A stretch of DNA of 64,000 nucleotides from Fervidicoccaceae archaeon (GTDB lineage: Archaea > Thermoproteota > Thermoprotei_A > Sulfolobales > Fervidicoccaceae), in contig JAVYOA010000009.1 in assembly GCA_038734945.1 (NCBI GenBank), forward strand, positions 186,001-250,000, written 5' to 3'. Positions 51,109-60,428 of the stretch are shown in pieces. Position 1 is the first letter of the stretch. Every line of letters starts with the position of its first letter. Made by a program: the position numbers and the translations under genes. The notes under the pieces were generated by a model that worked only from the letters and a program-made list of their open reading frames with translations, had not been told where the DNA came from and did not search any database.

Positions 51109-53037
51109 TTACTTATTTTCTCCAAGCATTTTCCTGAGCTCCTCATCTATCAATCTTGCAACGAGCTCTCCAGGAGCTTTTCCTCTCAACTCCCTCATTG
51201 CCAATCCCATCAAAACGTTTTTCGCCTTTCTTTCCTTCTCCCTAATAACATTCTCATTCTCTCTAATTATCCTTCTAACAAATGCCCTCACTTCCTCCTC
51301 GCTCATACTCAGAAGTCCTGCCCTCCTTGCAAGCTCCATTGGGTCGCTTCCAGGTTCCTGTGCTAGAAGCTTTACAAGCTCTGGGAGTCCCTCCTTAGTT
51401 ATCTTACCATCAGCCAAGAGCAGGAGAGAGTCCAAAAGCTCCTTCTCCCCAACTCTTTCTACCGGTACTCCCTCCCTCTTCAGAGAGATCATGTGAACCA
51501 TGAGAAGTGAAGCAACAGTGGTAGCATCAACCTTTCCATTTAACCTCTCAATAAGCCTTTCAAAAAGCTCCTGTTGCTCTCCTCCAACAAGCCTTTCAGC
51601 TAAGCTTAGGCTCAGGCCTAGGTTCTCCACGTAATACTTCAACTTCTTTTCTGGGGTTGGGGGGCGAAGTGATTCAGCCTCTCTAATTATTTCATCTGTG
51701 ACAACAATAGGTGCTATATCCGTCTCCGGATACATTCTCGCAGCTCCCGGCTGGGGTCTCATGAATTTGCTTGTTCCGTCGGGAAGAACAGCACGTGTTT
51801 CTTTTGGAACCCCCTCTAGAGCCGCTTTAATTCGTTCAACAGCCGCTTTAAGTGAGCGAAGAGCTTTATTCTCTTCATCTACAATTAAGATGAAGCTGTC
51901 CTCGCTTGGATTCCCCCCTATAGTTTCATAAATTTTTTCAACCTCTTGCTCTGTTATTCCATATCCAGGTAGCTCATCTCCATGGAATAAACCCATGACA
52001 TCCCCATAGAATCTAGCATAATCGGCCAGTTCAGTTCCAAAGCGTCTATTCGGTTGAAGCTCATACTTTAGTAGCCCTTTGAATTTACGTAGAAGCACAG
52101 CGTATGCTTTTCCTCCTGGCTTTGATAGGTTCTTTTCCACTATTTTGCTCTTTGACTCTTTTAGTATATGTGAAACATCGATTGGAACGAATGAAATTTC
52201 TCCCTTATTTATTCCTCTCTTCCTCATCTCTTCTCTTAGCTCAAGAAGTCTCATCTGTCTAAGTGCCTCATATGCGATAGCCTTTGGAAGCAGTTCCAGC
52301 TCTTGGACTCCTTTTATCTCTACTTTTTCCCCTCCCTCTATCGAAACGTTAAGATCTTGCCTTATGCTTCCGATTCCTCTCCTGACATTTCCAGTGAGCC
52401 TGAGAAGAGTGCCTATCCAAGAAGCAACTTCTTGTGCTTCCTCTGGACTCTCTATGTCTGGAGCAGTCGAAATTTCTATCAAGGGAATTCCAAGCCTATC
52501 AAGAATATAGGAAGTTCTATCTCCTTTTTCCTCTCCTTTTCTAGCGGCATCTTCTTCAACACAAATGGTCTGAATCTTATGCTTTTTCCCCTTTACCTCG
52601 AATTCCCCTCCTATGGAAACAAGAGCAGTTCTCTGAAAACCTGTTGTGTTCGAACCATCAATGACAATCTTTCTCATCACATGAATTTCGTCGACGGGTG
52701 TTGAATTAAGAGCCAGGGCTATGCCAAGAGAAATTTTGATAGCTTCCAAATTCATCTGATGAGGCGGCTCTTCATCTGCCTCAACCAGACATGATGCTTG
52801 TCTTGGGGCATGATACTCATAGCTTTTTCCTTTCTGCCATTCAAAATAAGCAGCTATGTCCACTTCTCCAAGCTCACTTCTTGTTGGTCTCAATCTTCGT
52901 TCGAACACCTCCTCTTCTCCGCCTTCTATTAATACTGCAGGACAGTTGCAGAATAGCTTTCTATGCGTGTGGAGTTGCTGATGAATTTCCAATCCTACTT
53001 TCAGTCCCAGCTTTTTCCAATCAATAGCATTTTCCAT
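51109..53037 (-). CDS. gatE: Glutamyl-tRNA(Gln) amidotransferase subunit E
   Basis: This archaeal GatE has ~642 residues. The cradle domain shows KVGLEIHQQLHTHRKLFCNCP, HAPRQASCLVEADEEPPHQMN (read as CLVEADEEPP), RKIVIDGSNTTGFQRT and the GatB/E signature IGSIRQDLNVSIEGG. A GatE-specific AspRS-like insert follows, and the C-terminal YqeY-like tail ends the protein. With GatD it converts Glu-tRNA(Gln) to Gln-tRNA(Gln). ATG 53037 is chosen because GAGGTG lies 6 nt upstream, just after the gatD stop; the longer frame to 53109 runs into gatD. Order gatD-gatE, minus strand. Confidence 0.96.
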   Translation of the reverse strand: MENAIDWKKLGLKVGLEIHQQLHTHRKLFCNCPAVLIEGGEEEVFERRLRPTRSELGEVDIAAYFEWQKGKSYEYHAPRQASCLVEADEEPPHQMNLEAIKISLGIALALNSTPVDEIHVMRKIVIDGSNTTGFQRTALVSIGGEFEVKGKKHKIQTICVEEDAARKGEEKGDRTSYILDRLGIPLIEISTAPDIESPEEAQEVASWIGTLLRLTGNVRRGIGSIRQDLNVSIEGGEKVEIKGVQELELLPKAIAYEALRQMRLLELREEMRKRGINKGEISFVPIDVSHILKESKSKIVEKNLSKPGGKAYAVLLRKFKGLLKYELQPNRRFGTELADYARFYGDVMGLFHGDELPGYGITEQEVEKIYETIGGNPSEDSFILIVDEENKALRSLKAAVERIKAALEGVPKETRAVLPDGTSKFMRPQPGAARMYPETDIAPIVVTDEIIREAESLRPPTPEKKLKYYVENLGLSLSLAERLVGGEQQELFERLIERLNGKVDATTVASLLMVHMISLKREGVPVERVGEKELLDSLLLLADGKITKEGLPELVKLLAQEPGSDPMELARRAGLLSMSEEEVRAFVRRIIRENENVIREKERKAKNVLMGLAMRELRGKAPGELVARLIDEELRKMLGENK

Positions 53038-53047
53038 TTTCGACACC

Positions 53048-54382
53048 TCAATCATGCTTCCACTTGGGGAAATAGGAAGGAAGCTCCCTATCTTCGATCT
53101 CTCCAGCAATATTTTTCAACAGAACTTCCTTCACTTCTTCATCTCTGAAGTTTCCGAGAGCCCAAGAGAGCTTCACCAGAGCTGTTTCAGGTATCATGTT
53201 CCCCAGTCCAATTACTCCAGCTTTTAGTAGAAGCCTGCCCGTGCTGTACACATTTAGGTTAACAGAACCAAAAATGCATTGAGAAGTCATAACAACAGTA
53301 ACTCCTTTTTCCACTGCATTCTTTATACCTTCAATGAGCCCCTCATTTACATGACCTAGTCCAGTTCCCTCAATTACTAACCCCTTAATACCTCTTTCTA
53401 CGAGGAAATCTAAGATTTCACTTCTCATACCTGGATAGAATTTCAGAAGTGCCACCCTGTCGGAGAAGTGCAGCTTCACTTCTTCCTGGGGATACTCTCT
53501 TTTATTACCGCACTTTCTAGCATCATTCCTCAACTGAACAATTTTGCCAGAATAGGGATAGATTTTTGCTATTGGAAGCGAGGAGATGCTCTGGAATGCA
53601 TCTCTCCTACTCGTATGCATCTTTCTCACTCTTGTCCCCCTGTGAGCTAGGGCATACGTATCACCACTTTCCCCATGCATTACTGCAGCAACTTCACATA
53701 TGTCTGCGCTTGTGTATATAGACCCAGCTATTAGGTTGAAAGCTGAATCGCTGCTAGGCCTATCGCTGCTTCTCTGAGAGCCCAGAATAGCTACAGGAGA
53801 GGGTATCTTACCAAGCGCAAAGCTTAAGGCTGCTGCTGTATAGCCAAGAGTATCTGTTCCATGAGTTATAACCACTCCCTTTTCAGGATCATTCTTTAGA
53901 ATCTCGTGAACATGACGTGAAATGATTTCCCAGTGCTTGGGTTCCATATTTTCACTGAAAATGCTCATTAGAATCTCGCTGGAAATTTCCGCTATTTCTC
54001 CCAGTTCGGGAATCATCTCCAAGAGCTCCTCAGTGCTGAGGACTGGTGTTACTCCTCCTGTAATGTAATCAATTTTGCTTGCTATTGTACCTCCAGTTGC
54101 TATGATGTGCACTCTTTTGCCTCTCTTTTTTCCTCCCGCAGGTGCCTCAAGCTCAAATCCTTCAGCTCTTACCCTTTTGCCTTCAGGAAGCTCCTCCACT
54201 TTAAGTATGTTGTTAATTTTTATTCCTACATTGTAGCCATTGTCAAGTTTTATAGTCACATAGCCAGGATCGAAAATCTCATATCTTTGTAACACCAGAC
54301 CCTCAAGAACTAAGCCATTCTTTGTCTCAATTTTTACTCTTTTCCCAGGAACAAGCAATGAGTCTTTCTCAGCTCTATCCAA
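53048..54382 (-). CDS. gatD: Glutamyl-tRNA(Gln) amidotransferase subunit D
   Basis: This asparaginase-type subunit has 444 residues and releases ammonia for GatE. The N-terminal beta domain (~1-85) includes LDNGYNVGIKI. Catalytic motifs are IIATGGTIASK (first Thr) and VVITHGTDTLGYTAAALSF (Thr-Asp pair with a later Lys), as in L-asparaginase I. The listed start is TTG with GAGGGG upstream; a TATA-like AATATTTAGTT lies at about 54430-54440. The stop is 11 bp before the gatE ATG. Confidence 0.95.
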   Translation of the reverse strand: MDRAEKDSLLVPGKRVKIETKNGLVLEGLVLQRYEIFDPGYVTIKLDNGYNVGIKINNILKVEELPEGKRVRAEGFELEAPAGGKKRGKRVHIIATGGTIASKIDYITGGVTPVLSTEELLEMIPELGEIAEISSEILMSIFSENMEPKHWEIISRHVHEILKNDPEKGVVITHGTDTLGYTAAALSFALGKIPSPVAILGSQRSSDRPSSDSAFNLIAGSIYTSADICEVAAVMHGESGDTYALAHRGTRVRKMHTSRRDAFQSISSLPIAKIYPYSGKIVQLRNDARKCGNKREYPQEEVKLHFSDRVALLKFYPGMRSEILDFLVERGIKGLVIEGTGLGHVNEGLIEGIKNAVEKGVTVVMTSQCIFGSVNLNVYSTGRLLLKAGVIGLGNMIPETALVKLSWALGNFRDEEVKEVLLKNIAGEIEDRELPSYFPKWKHD

Positions 54383-54499
54383 ACTGAACCCCTCTATTCA
54401 ATACTGCTCTCCTCTAACATAATTTTTTGAACTAAATATTATCAATGCTCTACTTGAAGAAAAAAGATTCGAAATAGAATTGATTGAATTGAGGAAGAG

Positions 54500-55408
54500 C
54501 TATTTTTTCTGCATCTCTTCCGAGCTATCTTCTGTGCCGCTGTAGAGAGCTATTAAATCTTCAAAGGTGATCCTTCCCTTTGTCTTAAGCTTCTCCTCGG
54601 CTTCTTTTCTTTTCTTCTCTAAAATTTCACTCTCTCTCTTCTTGTAGATGCTCTCTCTTATTGCAGCGCTTCTTTCCTGAAGCTTCTTGAGTTCCTCATA
54701 TTTCTGATCGATCTTTTCCTTCAGAGAGTTCAGAGTACTGCTCTTCTCTGTTATCTGCTTCCCCAGTTCATTTATTTTTGGAGAGATCTCATCCATCCTC
54801 TCCGAAAGCTCTTTTAGCTTCTTTCTTACACTATCCAGCTGTGCTATTTTCCCTCTCATCCTCTCCTTGACATCCCTCATCTTTATCTTGAGGCTTGCTA
54901 GCTCTGCCTTCAGTTCCATGTTAACTGAATCAAGTTCCTTGGCCTTCATCAGCTTCTCATATAGCTGTGTTAACCGCTCTATTTCTAGCAACAGCTTTTT
55001 TTCATCCTCTACTGAAAGAGGTGTAGTTTGCTGTTTCCAAGTAAGCTGATCGATCTTCCTTTTCAGTGCGCCTAGAGAAGTCCTATTTCCATCCTTTTCT
55101 GCGCTCAGTTTAACTTCATTGTTCTTCCTCAACAGCTCTGCTATCTCTTCGTACCTCTTGTTTATTTTCTCCTTCTCCTCTTTGAGTTCTCTCAGCTCAA
55201 CCAGCAGCTTATTCTTTTCCTCTCTCTGTTTTTTTACCTGGGCTGAAATTTCCTTGCTTTTTTCGATTAGATTCGCTCTTTCTCCTCTCAGCTCTTGAAG
55301 TTCTTGAATGAGCCTCATTCTTTCTTCCTTGAGCTTAACTATCTCTTCCTTCAGCTGATGAATTTGATCGCTGATTTTTTCGAGCTCTTCTGAGGCAGTT
55401 GATTCCAT
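54500..55408 (-). CDS. Long coiled-coil protein (archaeal COG1340-like)
   Basis: Nearly all of the 302 residues form heptad-rich coiled coil (EELEKISDQIHQLKEEIVKL, then ELRELKEEKEKINKRYEEI), with a short globular C terminus (GRITFEDLIALYSG) before an acidic end. No catalytic motif or membrane segment is visible. The family is widespread in archaea and has been called phosphoserine-phosphatase-like by weak similarity. A structural or RNA/ribosome-associated scaffold role is more plausible, but unproven. It lies between the gat genes and an acyl-CoA synthetase subunit, same strand. Confidence 0.75.
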   Translation of the reverse strand: MESTASEELEKISDQIHQLKEEIVKLKEERMRLIQELQELRGERANLIEKSKEISAQVKKQREEKNKLLVELRELKEEKEKINKRYEEIAELLRKNNEVKLSAEKDGNRTSLGALKRKIDQLTWKQQTTPLSVEDEKKLLLEIERLTQLYEKLMKAKELDSVNMELKAELASLKIKMRDVKERMRGKIAQLDSVRKKLKELSERMDEISPKINELGKQITEKSSTLNSLKEKIDQKYEELKKLQERSAAIRESIYKKRESEILEKKRKEAEEKLKTKGRITFEDLIALYSGTEDSSEEMQKK

Positions 55409-55433
55409 TACATAGGTACACCTTTTCCGCTAT

Positions 55434-56138
55434 TCACATATTGAGAATAAATCTCGCATCTACTGCGAATGCACCTTTATCGTAAACTATAACAGGATTT
55501 ATGTCCATTTCCTTCAGCTCTTGATTCTCGTAAATGAGTTTAGCAGCCTTCACAATTATCTCAGCTATGGCTTTCTTGTCCTTAGGTGTATCTCCTCTAT
55601 ATCCTTCTAATAGGCTTTTTGACTTGATTTCGTCAATCATATCGAGAGCCTCTTTTTCTTTCAGAGGAGCTATTCTGAATGAAACGTCTCTGAAAATTTC
55701 AACAAAAATTCCTCCAAGTCCGAACATTATTGTGGCATCAAAAACAGGATCCCTTATTCCTCCTACTATTACTTCTATTCCTCCTTTTGGTAGCATCTTC
55801 TGTGCTAAGAAGCCTGCTATCTGAGCGCCCGGCTTATTCTTCTCCACGTTTTCCTTAATCTTATTCACAGCATTTTTCATTTCCTCTAGGCTGTTAATTC
55901 CTATAATGACTCCGCCAACATCTGACTTATGAACGATATCAGGAGATACTATTTTGAGAACAGCTGGGAATCCAACCTTTTCTGCTGCTTTTACTACATC
56001 TTTTTCATCTTTAATGAAAAAATAAGGAGCTACGGGTATATCATAGGCCTCAAGAAGGGCCATAGATTCATGTTCAAGAAGCTTTTTTCTACCCTGTTTT
56101 TTTGCCTCAGCAATTATATCCTTAACCTTTTCTGACAT
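55434..56138 (-). CDS. acdB: ADP-forming acetate/acyl-CoA synthetase, beta (ATP-grasp) subunit
   Basis: This ATP-grasp subunit has 234 residues. It has LLEHESMALLEAYDIPVAPY, VGFPAVLKIVSPDIVHKSDVGGV (read as PAVLKIVSPDI and HKSDVGGV), the IGINSLEEM region, FDATIMFGLGGIFVEIFRDVSFR (read as MFGLGGIFVEI) and DINPVIVYDKGAFAVDAR. With an alpha subunit it makes ATP from acyl-CoA, ADP and phosphate, the usual energy step after ferredoxin oxidoreductases such as the Por genes 4 kb away. The alpha subunit is not in this window. ATG start. Confidence 0.93.
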   Translation of the reverse strand: MSEKVKDIIAEAKKQGRKKLLEHESMALLEAYDIPVAPYFFIKDEKDVVKAAEKVGFPAVLKIVSPDIVHKSDVGGVIIGINSLEEMKNAVNKIKENVEKNKPGAQIAGFLAQKMLPKGGIEVIVGGIRDPVFDATIMFGLGGIFVEIFRDVSFRIAPLKEKEALDMIDEIKSKSLLEGYRGDTPKDKKAIAEIIVKAAKLIYENQELKEMDINPVIVYDKGAFAVDARFILNM

Positions 56139-56266
56139 TCGTTATCCCTCTAGCCAGATCTAGCTTGAGTTCCATTTTAAAGCTAAAAATCGTTTTTCTG
56201 TTCTTCATCAAGGAATAAAATACTTTTGCCCCACCTTTTTTTAGGGTTTTTTCAGAATATTTTTTT

Positions 56267-56545
56267 GTGGTGAAGCGAGTGAGTGATAACGATGCTATAG
56301 CAATAAAAAGAATTTTAAAAGCTCTCCATGAGAAAGGAGCTGCTAATGCCGGAGATATAGTTAATGCTACAGGTCTTCCGAGATACTATGTATTAGCAGC
56401 TTTTCAGATTCTTCACGAGCTCGGTTACATAAACCTAATCTACAGCAAGGGGTCACACAAAGTATATGAGATAAGTGAAAGGGGAAGAGAATTTCTCGAA
56501 GAAAAAATTGAGGGATCTCATGAGGAAGAAAAGGCAGAAACCTAA
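56267..56545 (+). CDS. Small winged-helix regulator
   Basis: This 92-residue protein is one winged helix-turn-helix: ILKALHEKGAANAGDIVNATG as helices 1-2, LPRYYVLAAFQILHELGYI as the recognition helix and NLIYSKGSHKVYEISERG as the wing, then an acidic tail. It is probably a DNA-binding regulator of the PadR/MarR-like size class, with no ligand domain. GTG start; a second GTG three codons downstream is possible. Its stop overlaps the convergent tandem-HTH gene by 4 bp. Confidence 0.75.
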   Translation: MVKRVSDNDAIAIKRILKALHEKGAANAGDIVNATGLPRYYVLAAFQILHELGYINLIYSKGSHKVYEISERGREFLEEKIEGSHEEEKAET

Positions 56546-57723
56546 TATTTCAGAAGCTCAAGAAACTTCTGCTTCATTACGTCCATCAACTGCTGATCTA
56601 AATCCCATTCCTTCAATTCTCTATTATACGATATAAAAGGAATTGTATAGGATGCTACCGAGTTCTTATTTAGTATTCCAATGAAATAATTTTTCCCCAG
56701 AATTTCCCCAAAAATTTTATGCAGATGCTTATCCAATTTCTCCATATCCTCGTTTTTAATCATAAAAAGCACAATGTAGTCAGCGGTTCTTGAGTTATAT
56801 AACATGGAAATAAATTCCCAAGTTTTAGAAATGTATCTGGCAACTATACGCAACAGAGAAACGCTTTCAGCCTTTCCCTTTATTATGATGATGAGATTTG
56901 CTGGGTCGTTCAAATTCATTGTCCTTCTTTTCAATGAATTGCCCTCAATTATTCTTTGTCCGATTAGATGGGTCTGTAAATGCCTATTTACTTTACTTAC
57001 GCTTATACCTAGAGTTCTAGCTATCTCGCTCATCGAAGTAAGTGAATTATTTTGTAGCTTTGCAAGGATCACTATATCAATGAGATCTATATGCTTCAGC
57101 TCTTGCTCTCTTCCTATATCATCCTGGTTGCTTACGTTATTTGTTTTTTCGATATCCCCCATAATCTTATTAAGAACGTTTTTCCATCTTTTTTCTCTGT
57201 CATTGTATAAGGCATCCTCCCTTAAATCAAGATTATCATATACCGTAATATCGAACTCTATTACTTCTTCTATCTCAGGCAGACCATTTTTCGTGAGAAG
57301 TTTAATGAAGTTTTCCCTCACATCGATGTTGAACGGTGTATAGAAGAGAGCAATTCCCCACGGCCTCGGTAAATTTACATTGCCTCTCCATCTGAGAATG
57401 TATGAGAGGTTCTCGTCCAATCCCTTTATTCTAGTCTTTGAATCGAGCAATATTGGTTGTCTAAAGAAGATCCCAAGCGTTGAAAGGCCAACCTTCCTCA
57501 TATCGAAGTTTGTTCTGAACCCCAAACCAGCTTTTTCCAGCTTTTTCAGCCTTCTCCTCACATAGTCCTCAGTTACCCCCATTTCCTTTGCAACATTCCT
57601 TATCTTAATTGGGGGAAGTTGATGCTTCATAGCGTTAATTAGCTCAATTATATCATAGCGTGATGCTATCTTTTGGGGATCCTTGCTGATTTCTCTCCTC
57701 ATACTATCAACAGCAACCGCCAT
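56542..57723 (-). CDS. Tandem helix-turn-helix regulator, Lrp-like, 393 aa
   Basis: The protein has two DNA-binding modules in one chain: IRNVAKEMGVTEDYVRRRLKKLEKAG near residue 45 and LTSMSEIARTLGISVSKVNRHL near residue 235. Each is followed by a ~150-residue alpha/beta domain with Lrp/RAM-like strands (LSTLGIFFRQPILLD; LIIIIKGKAESVSLL). It looks like an internal duplication of an HTH plus sensor unit that has diverged. Effector and targets are unknown. A TATA-like TATTTAAACTT at ~57728-57738 is so close that ATG 57702 (eight codons in) may be the real leaderless start. Confidence 0.65.
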   Translation of the reverse strand: MAVAVDSMRREISKDPQKIASRYDIIELINAMKHQLPPIKIRNVAKEMGVTEDYVRRRLKKLEKAGLGFRTNFDMRKVGLSTLGIFFRQPILLDSKTRIKGLDENLSYILRWRGNVNLPRPWGIALFYTPFNIDVRENFIKLLTKNGLPEIEEVIEFDITVYDNLDLREDALYNDREKRWKNVLNKIMGDIEKTNNVSNQDDIGREQELKHIDLIDIVILAKLQNNSLTSMSEIARTLGISVSKVNRHLQTHLIGQRIIEGNSLKRRTMNLNDPANLIIIIKGKAESVSLLRIVARYISKTWEFISMLYNSRTADYIVLFMIKNEDMEKLDKHLHKIFGEILGKNYFIGILNKNSVASYTIPFISYNRELKEWDLDQQLMDVMKQKFLELLKY

Positions 57724-58235
57724 ATAAGTTTAAATAGAAATTATGTTTTTTCAAATAAAAATTTTACTTTCTTCAGAACTTCCAAGAAAAGATCTCCTTT
57801 TGCAAATCTATGATCCTTAATCAGCAAAAATATAACAAACCTCATCCAAGATGATGACTTAAGCTTAAACTATTTTTGGTATCTTGCTACTTTCTAAAAA
57901 TAAAAACAGCTATGACTGCATCAAATAAAGCTCTTCTCATTGTAGTTGAAAAAACTTGAGAAAAATTTTAAAACCTCTTTCAATTTAGAAAGCTATATCA
58001 TCCCTCTCCCAGTTGAGCATCCCTTTTCCCCTCCTAAATGCTTTTAAATGCGCGATCGGAGTAATAGCAGGCTCGAAAACACCCGCATTATGGGCGGGTG
58101 ATCCACGCTTTGATACTGCCAAACATAGCACCAAACAATAAAATGCAGAAAATGCACTTTGGTTTTTCTTCAATGAAAAGAAAAAACTATGATGCATTTT
58201 TTTCATTATATGAAAAATAGATAGGTGAAAATGAT
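57724..58235. other. Largest gene-free stretch, with a GC-rich structured element
   Basis: This 512-bp stretch is AT-rich except for 57995-58125. There the sequence holds a strong hairpin, CACCCGC-ATTATGG-GCGGGTG (58079-58099), preceded by GCAGGCTCGAAAA and followed by GATCCACGC; a weaker pairing GCAT...ATGC spans 58017-58040. No tRNA fold works, because the T arm and acceptor are missing. The minus strand has an open frame across it (57985-58284) with no recognisable family. An RNA gene, a decayed transposon end or a regulatory hairpin are the options. Confidence 0.35.
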
Positions 58236-59063
58236 TTGTATAGTAAGCGGAACATGAAAGGCATCGCTTTACTTCCAGCAGCAAGAATTAGAAAAATAAT
58301 AAATGAAATCTGCTATATTATTGAGGTCGTAGATGCTATAAATCCCGAAGGAACAAGATCACTCACACTTGAAAGAATTATTGGAAAATATAGAAAGCCA
58401 TTTATTCTTGTTCTAAATAAAATCGATCTTCTTCCAAGAAAAGCGAGAGAGGCTTGGATTAATTATTATAAATCAAAGGGAATTGATCCCATTCCTGTTT
58501 CAGCAAAGAAGGGCAAAGGAAAAAAAGAACTAATTGATGCAATTCTCTCTCTTGCGGATAAATGCGAAGGAAAGAAGGCTATCGGCATGGTATGTGGAGT
58601 TCCAAAGACAGGCAAGTCATCCATAATCAACATGCTGAAAAAGAAAGAGTCCGCTCAGACAAGCCCATATCCTGGGAAGCCTGGATATACAAAATCGATA
58701 ACATTATACAAAATCACAGGAAACGTATACATTTATGATTCCCCGGGCATATTCCCAGATCCAAGAGATCCCATAGAGAAAATCATTCGCTCCAGATCTC
58801 CTGAGAAGATAGAGGATCCAGTGAAGCCAGCAATCAGTATATTGAAGAGCGCAATATCCTCGCGACCTGAAGTTATAGCAGAGCTCTATGATTTAGAGAG
58901 CTTTACAACAGAATATGAAATTCTCGAAAAAATAGCAATAAAAAGGGGATGGGTTGAGAGGATTTCCAAGGATCCCTTAATAGATCTTGCAGCTGTCAGG
59001 GTTATAATGGACTATCTTAGCGGAAAGCTCAGAGTTTATAGGCTACCTCCCACAAGCCTTTAA
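58236..59063 (+). CDS. Circularly permuted GTPase (YlqF/RbgA/Nog2-like)
   Basis: This 275-residue GTPase has motifs in permuted order: G4 NKID (61-64), a SAK G5 (89-91), G1 GVPKTGKSS (121-129), a G2 Thr in GYTKS and G3 DSPG (168-171). Proteins of this type assist large-subunit ribosome assembly, so a role in 50S maturation is likely. A C-terminal helical domain of ~100 residues follows. The TTG start is uncertain; the ATG at 58254 (MKGIALLP) is as plausible. It overlaps the convergent htpX gene by 4 bp. Confidence 0.88.
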   Translation: MYSKRNMKGIALLPAARIRKIINEICYIIEVVDAINPEGTRSLTLERIIGKYRKPFILVLNKIDLLPRKAREAWINYYKSKGIDPIPVSAKKGKGKKELIDAILSLADKCEGKKAIGMVCGVPKTGKSSIINMLKKKESAQTSPYPGKPGYTKSITLYKITGNVYIYDSPGIFPDPRDPIEKIIRSRSPEKIEDPVKPAISILKSAISSRPEVIAELYDLESFTTEYEILEKIAIKRGWVERISKDPLIDLAAVRVIMDYLSGKLRVYRLPPTSL

Positions 59064-60199
59064 ATCTTTGAGATCTCTCTTCTCAGATTTTCCAGGAATC
59101 TGAGCCTCTTCGGAGTGGATGGGTGTGAGCTGAACAACTCAAGGAAAGCACTCTCCTTCTTCTTCATTAGCTCCTCTACAGCCGCATCTATATCTATATC
59201 TTTGGGGGGAACATAGGTCTTTCTTCTATTAGGGAACCAATACTCTGAAGGCTCAAAGGCGAATCCCCCTGTCATTGATATGAAGTAATTTACTATAAAT
59301 AGCATCGCTGCTGATTTGTTGATCTCTTCCCCCATTCTCGGATTGTTCTCGTAAATCAGCGTGAGCCTAGCCAAACCTCTCTGCAACAACCGCGGATTTC
59401 CAGTGAGCTTTGCACTGAAAGAATCAGCAAAGTATTCCCTTAATCTGCTGAAATGCGTAACTAGAAACTGGAATAGAAAGCCGGCTACAAATAAAATTGC
59501 TCCTATTGCCACATAAAGGAGAGGTCCATTGCTTCTCTCTCTCCCATTACCAGCCAGCCAACCCCAAGTTAACAACATCCTTCCTAAGAAGAAAATAGCA
59601 GAAGGTATTAAGCTTATTGCCAAGAGTGCAGCAACATCCCGATGCTTCAGATGTCCTAGTTCATGTCCAAGAACGGCCTCTATTTCCTCTCTAGGGAGGA
59701 GATTCAGGAGTCCTCTTGTTACAGCAACATAGTTTCCTGAAAGTGGTGCTCCAAAGGCGAAAGCATTTGGAGCAGAAACTTCAGCTATTAAAACTCTCGG
59801 AGCCTCCTTCAGACCAGCCTTTTTGCTTAGGTCAGCAACAGAATTAACGAGCCAGACTTCCTCGCTCTTTGGGGTCCTTGTATGATAAATTGCTTTGATA
59901 AGTATAGGGCTCATTAGCCACTGAAGCACCATGAAAATGGCAACAAGAGCTACTGTTGAATAGAGCCAGTCTGCTCCCAATCCGAAATACGCCCCTACAA
60001 GATATATTACTGCTATGCTCCCCATGAAAGTCACTACAACTGTTGTGAGCATTGATGCTTTCAGCCCCATCAATGACTTTGGTGGGCCTCTCACTATTTT
60101 GTCGGCAGAGACAGCCAAAATACCAATAATGACAGCAGCTAGCAGCGAAGCCAATAACATACCGAACATTAAGAATGTGGGAGAGTATATGAGCAGCAT
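59060..60199 (-). CDS. htpX: HtpX-like membrane zinc protease (M48B)
   Basis: This integral membrane protease of 379 residues has two N-terminal helix pairs, a catalytic domain with HELGH (H179, E180, H183) and two more hydrophobic segments, then the third-ligand region REYFADSFSAKLTGN. HtpX degrades damaged membrane proteins. The order PNAFAFGAPLSGNYVAVTRGLL before the zinc motif is typical. The C terminus ends with the SSHPSTPKRLRFLENL signature. ATG start. It stands alone on the minus strand, divergent from the por operon. Confidence 0.92.
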   Translation of the reverse strand: MLLIYSPTFLMFGMLLASLLAAVIIGILAVSADKIVRGPPKSLMGLKASMLTTVVVTFMGSIAVIYLVGAYFGLGADWLYSTVALVAIFMVLQWLMSPILIKAIYHTRTPKSEEVWLVNSVADLSKKAGLKEAPRVLIAEVSAPNAFAFGAPLSGNYVAVTRGLLNLLPREEIEAVLGHELGHLKHRDVAALLAISLIPSAIFFLGRMLLTWGWLAGNGRERSNGPLLYVAIGAILFVAGFLFQFLVTHFSRLREYFADSFSAKLTGNPRLLQRGLARLTLIYENNPRMGEEINKSAAMLFIVNYFISMTGGFAFEPSEYWFPNRRKTYVPPKDIDIDAAVEELMKKKESAFLELFSSHPSTPKRLRFLENLRREISKI

Positions 60200-60428
60200 T
60201 TTATTCCCCTTGGTATCGTCTTCTTTTTTTAATATTAGAAAGCACAGACAGTTATAAACTTATACTGAAGTTCACTGTCCACATTAACAGAGTTTATAAT
60301 TGTACGCATGCGAATATATACTATCAACCTATTAAACGATAAACAATTTTAAAAAATAATTGATAAAACGAACAATGATTATAAAAAATTTTGAGGTGCC
60401 GTTCTTGTCGAATATTAACAATGAGGAA

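Noticed and set aside
58020-58130. Possible tRNA or split-tRNA half around the CACCCGC/GCGGGTG hairpin, with a D-arm-like GCTCAACTGGGAGAG on the minus strand
   Set aside because: No matching acceptor stem, no GTTCGAA-type T arm and no T33 on the minus-strand loop; the D-arm-like string does not pair properly (GCTC against GAGG). Left as an unassigned structured element.
57985-58284. Minus-strand open frame of 99 codons across the largest spacer
   Set aside because: It overlaps the start of the permuted GTPase gene, has no ribosome site and shows a composition that follows the hairpin rather than a protein fold. Treated as a chance frame.
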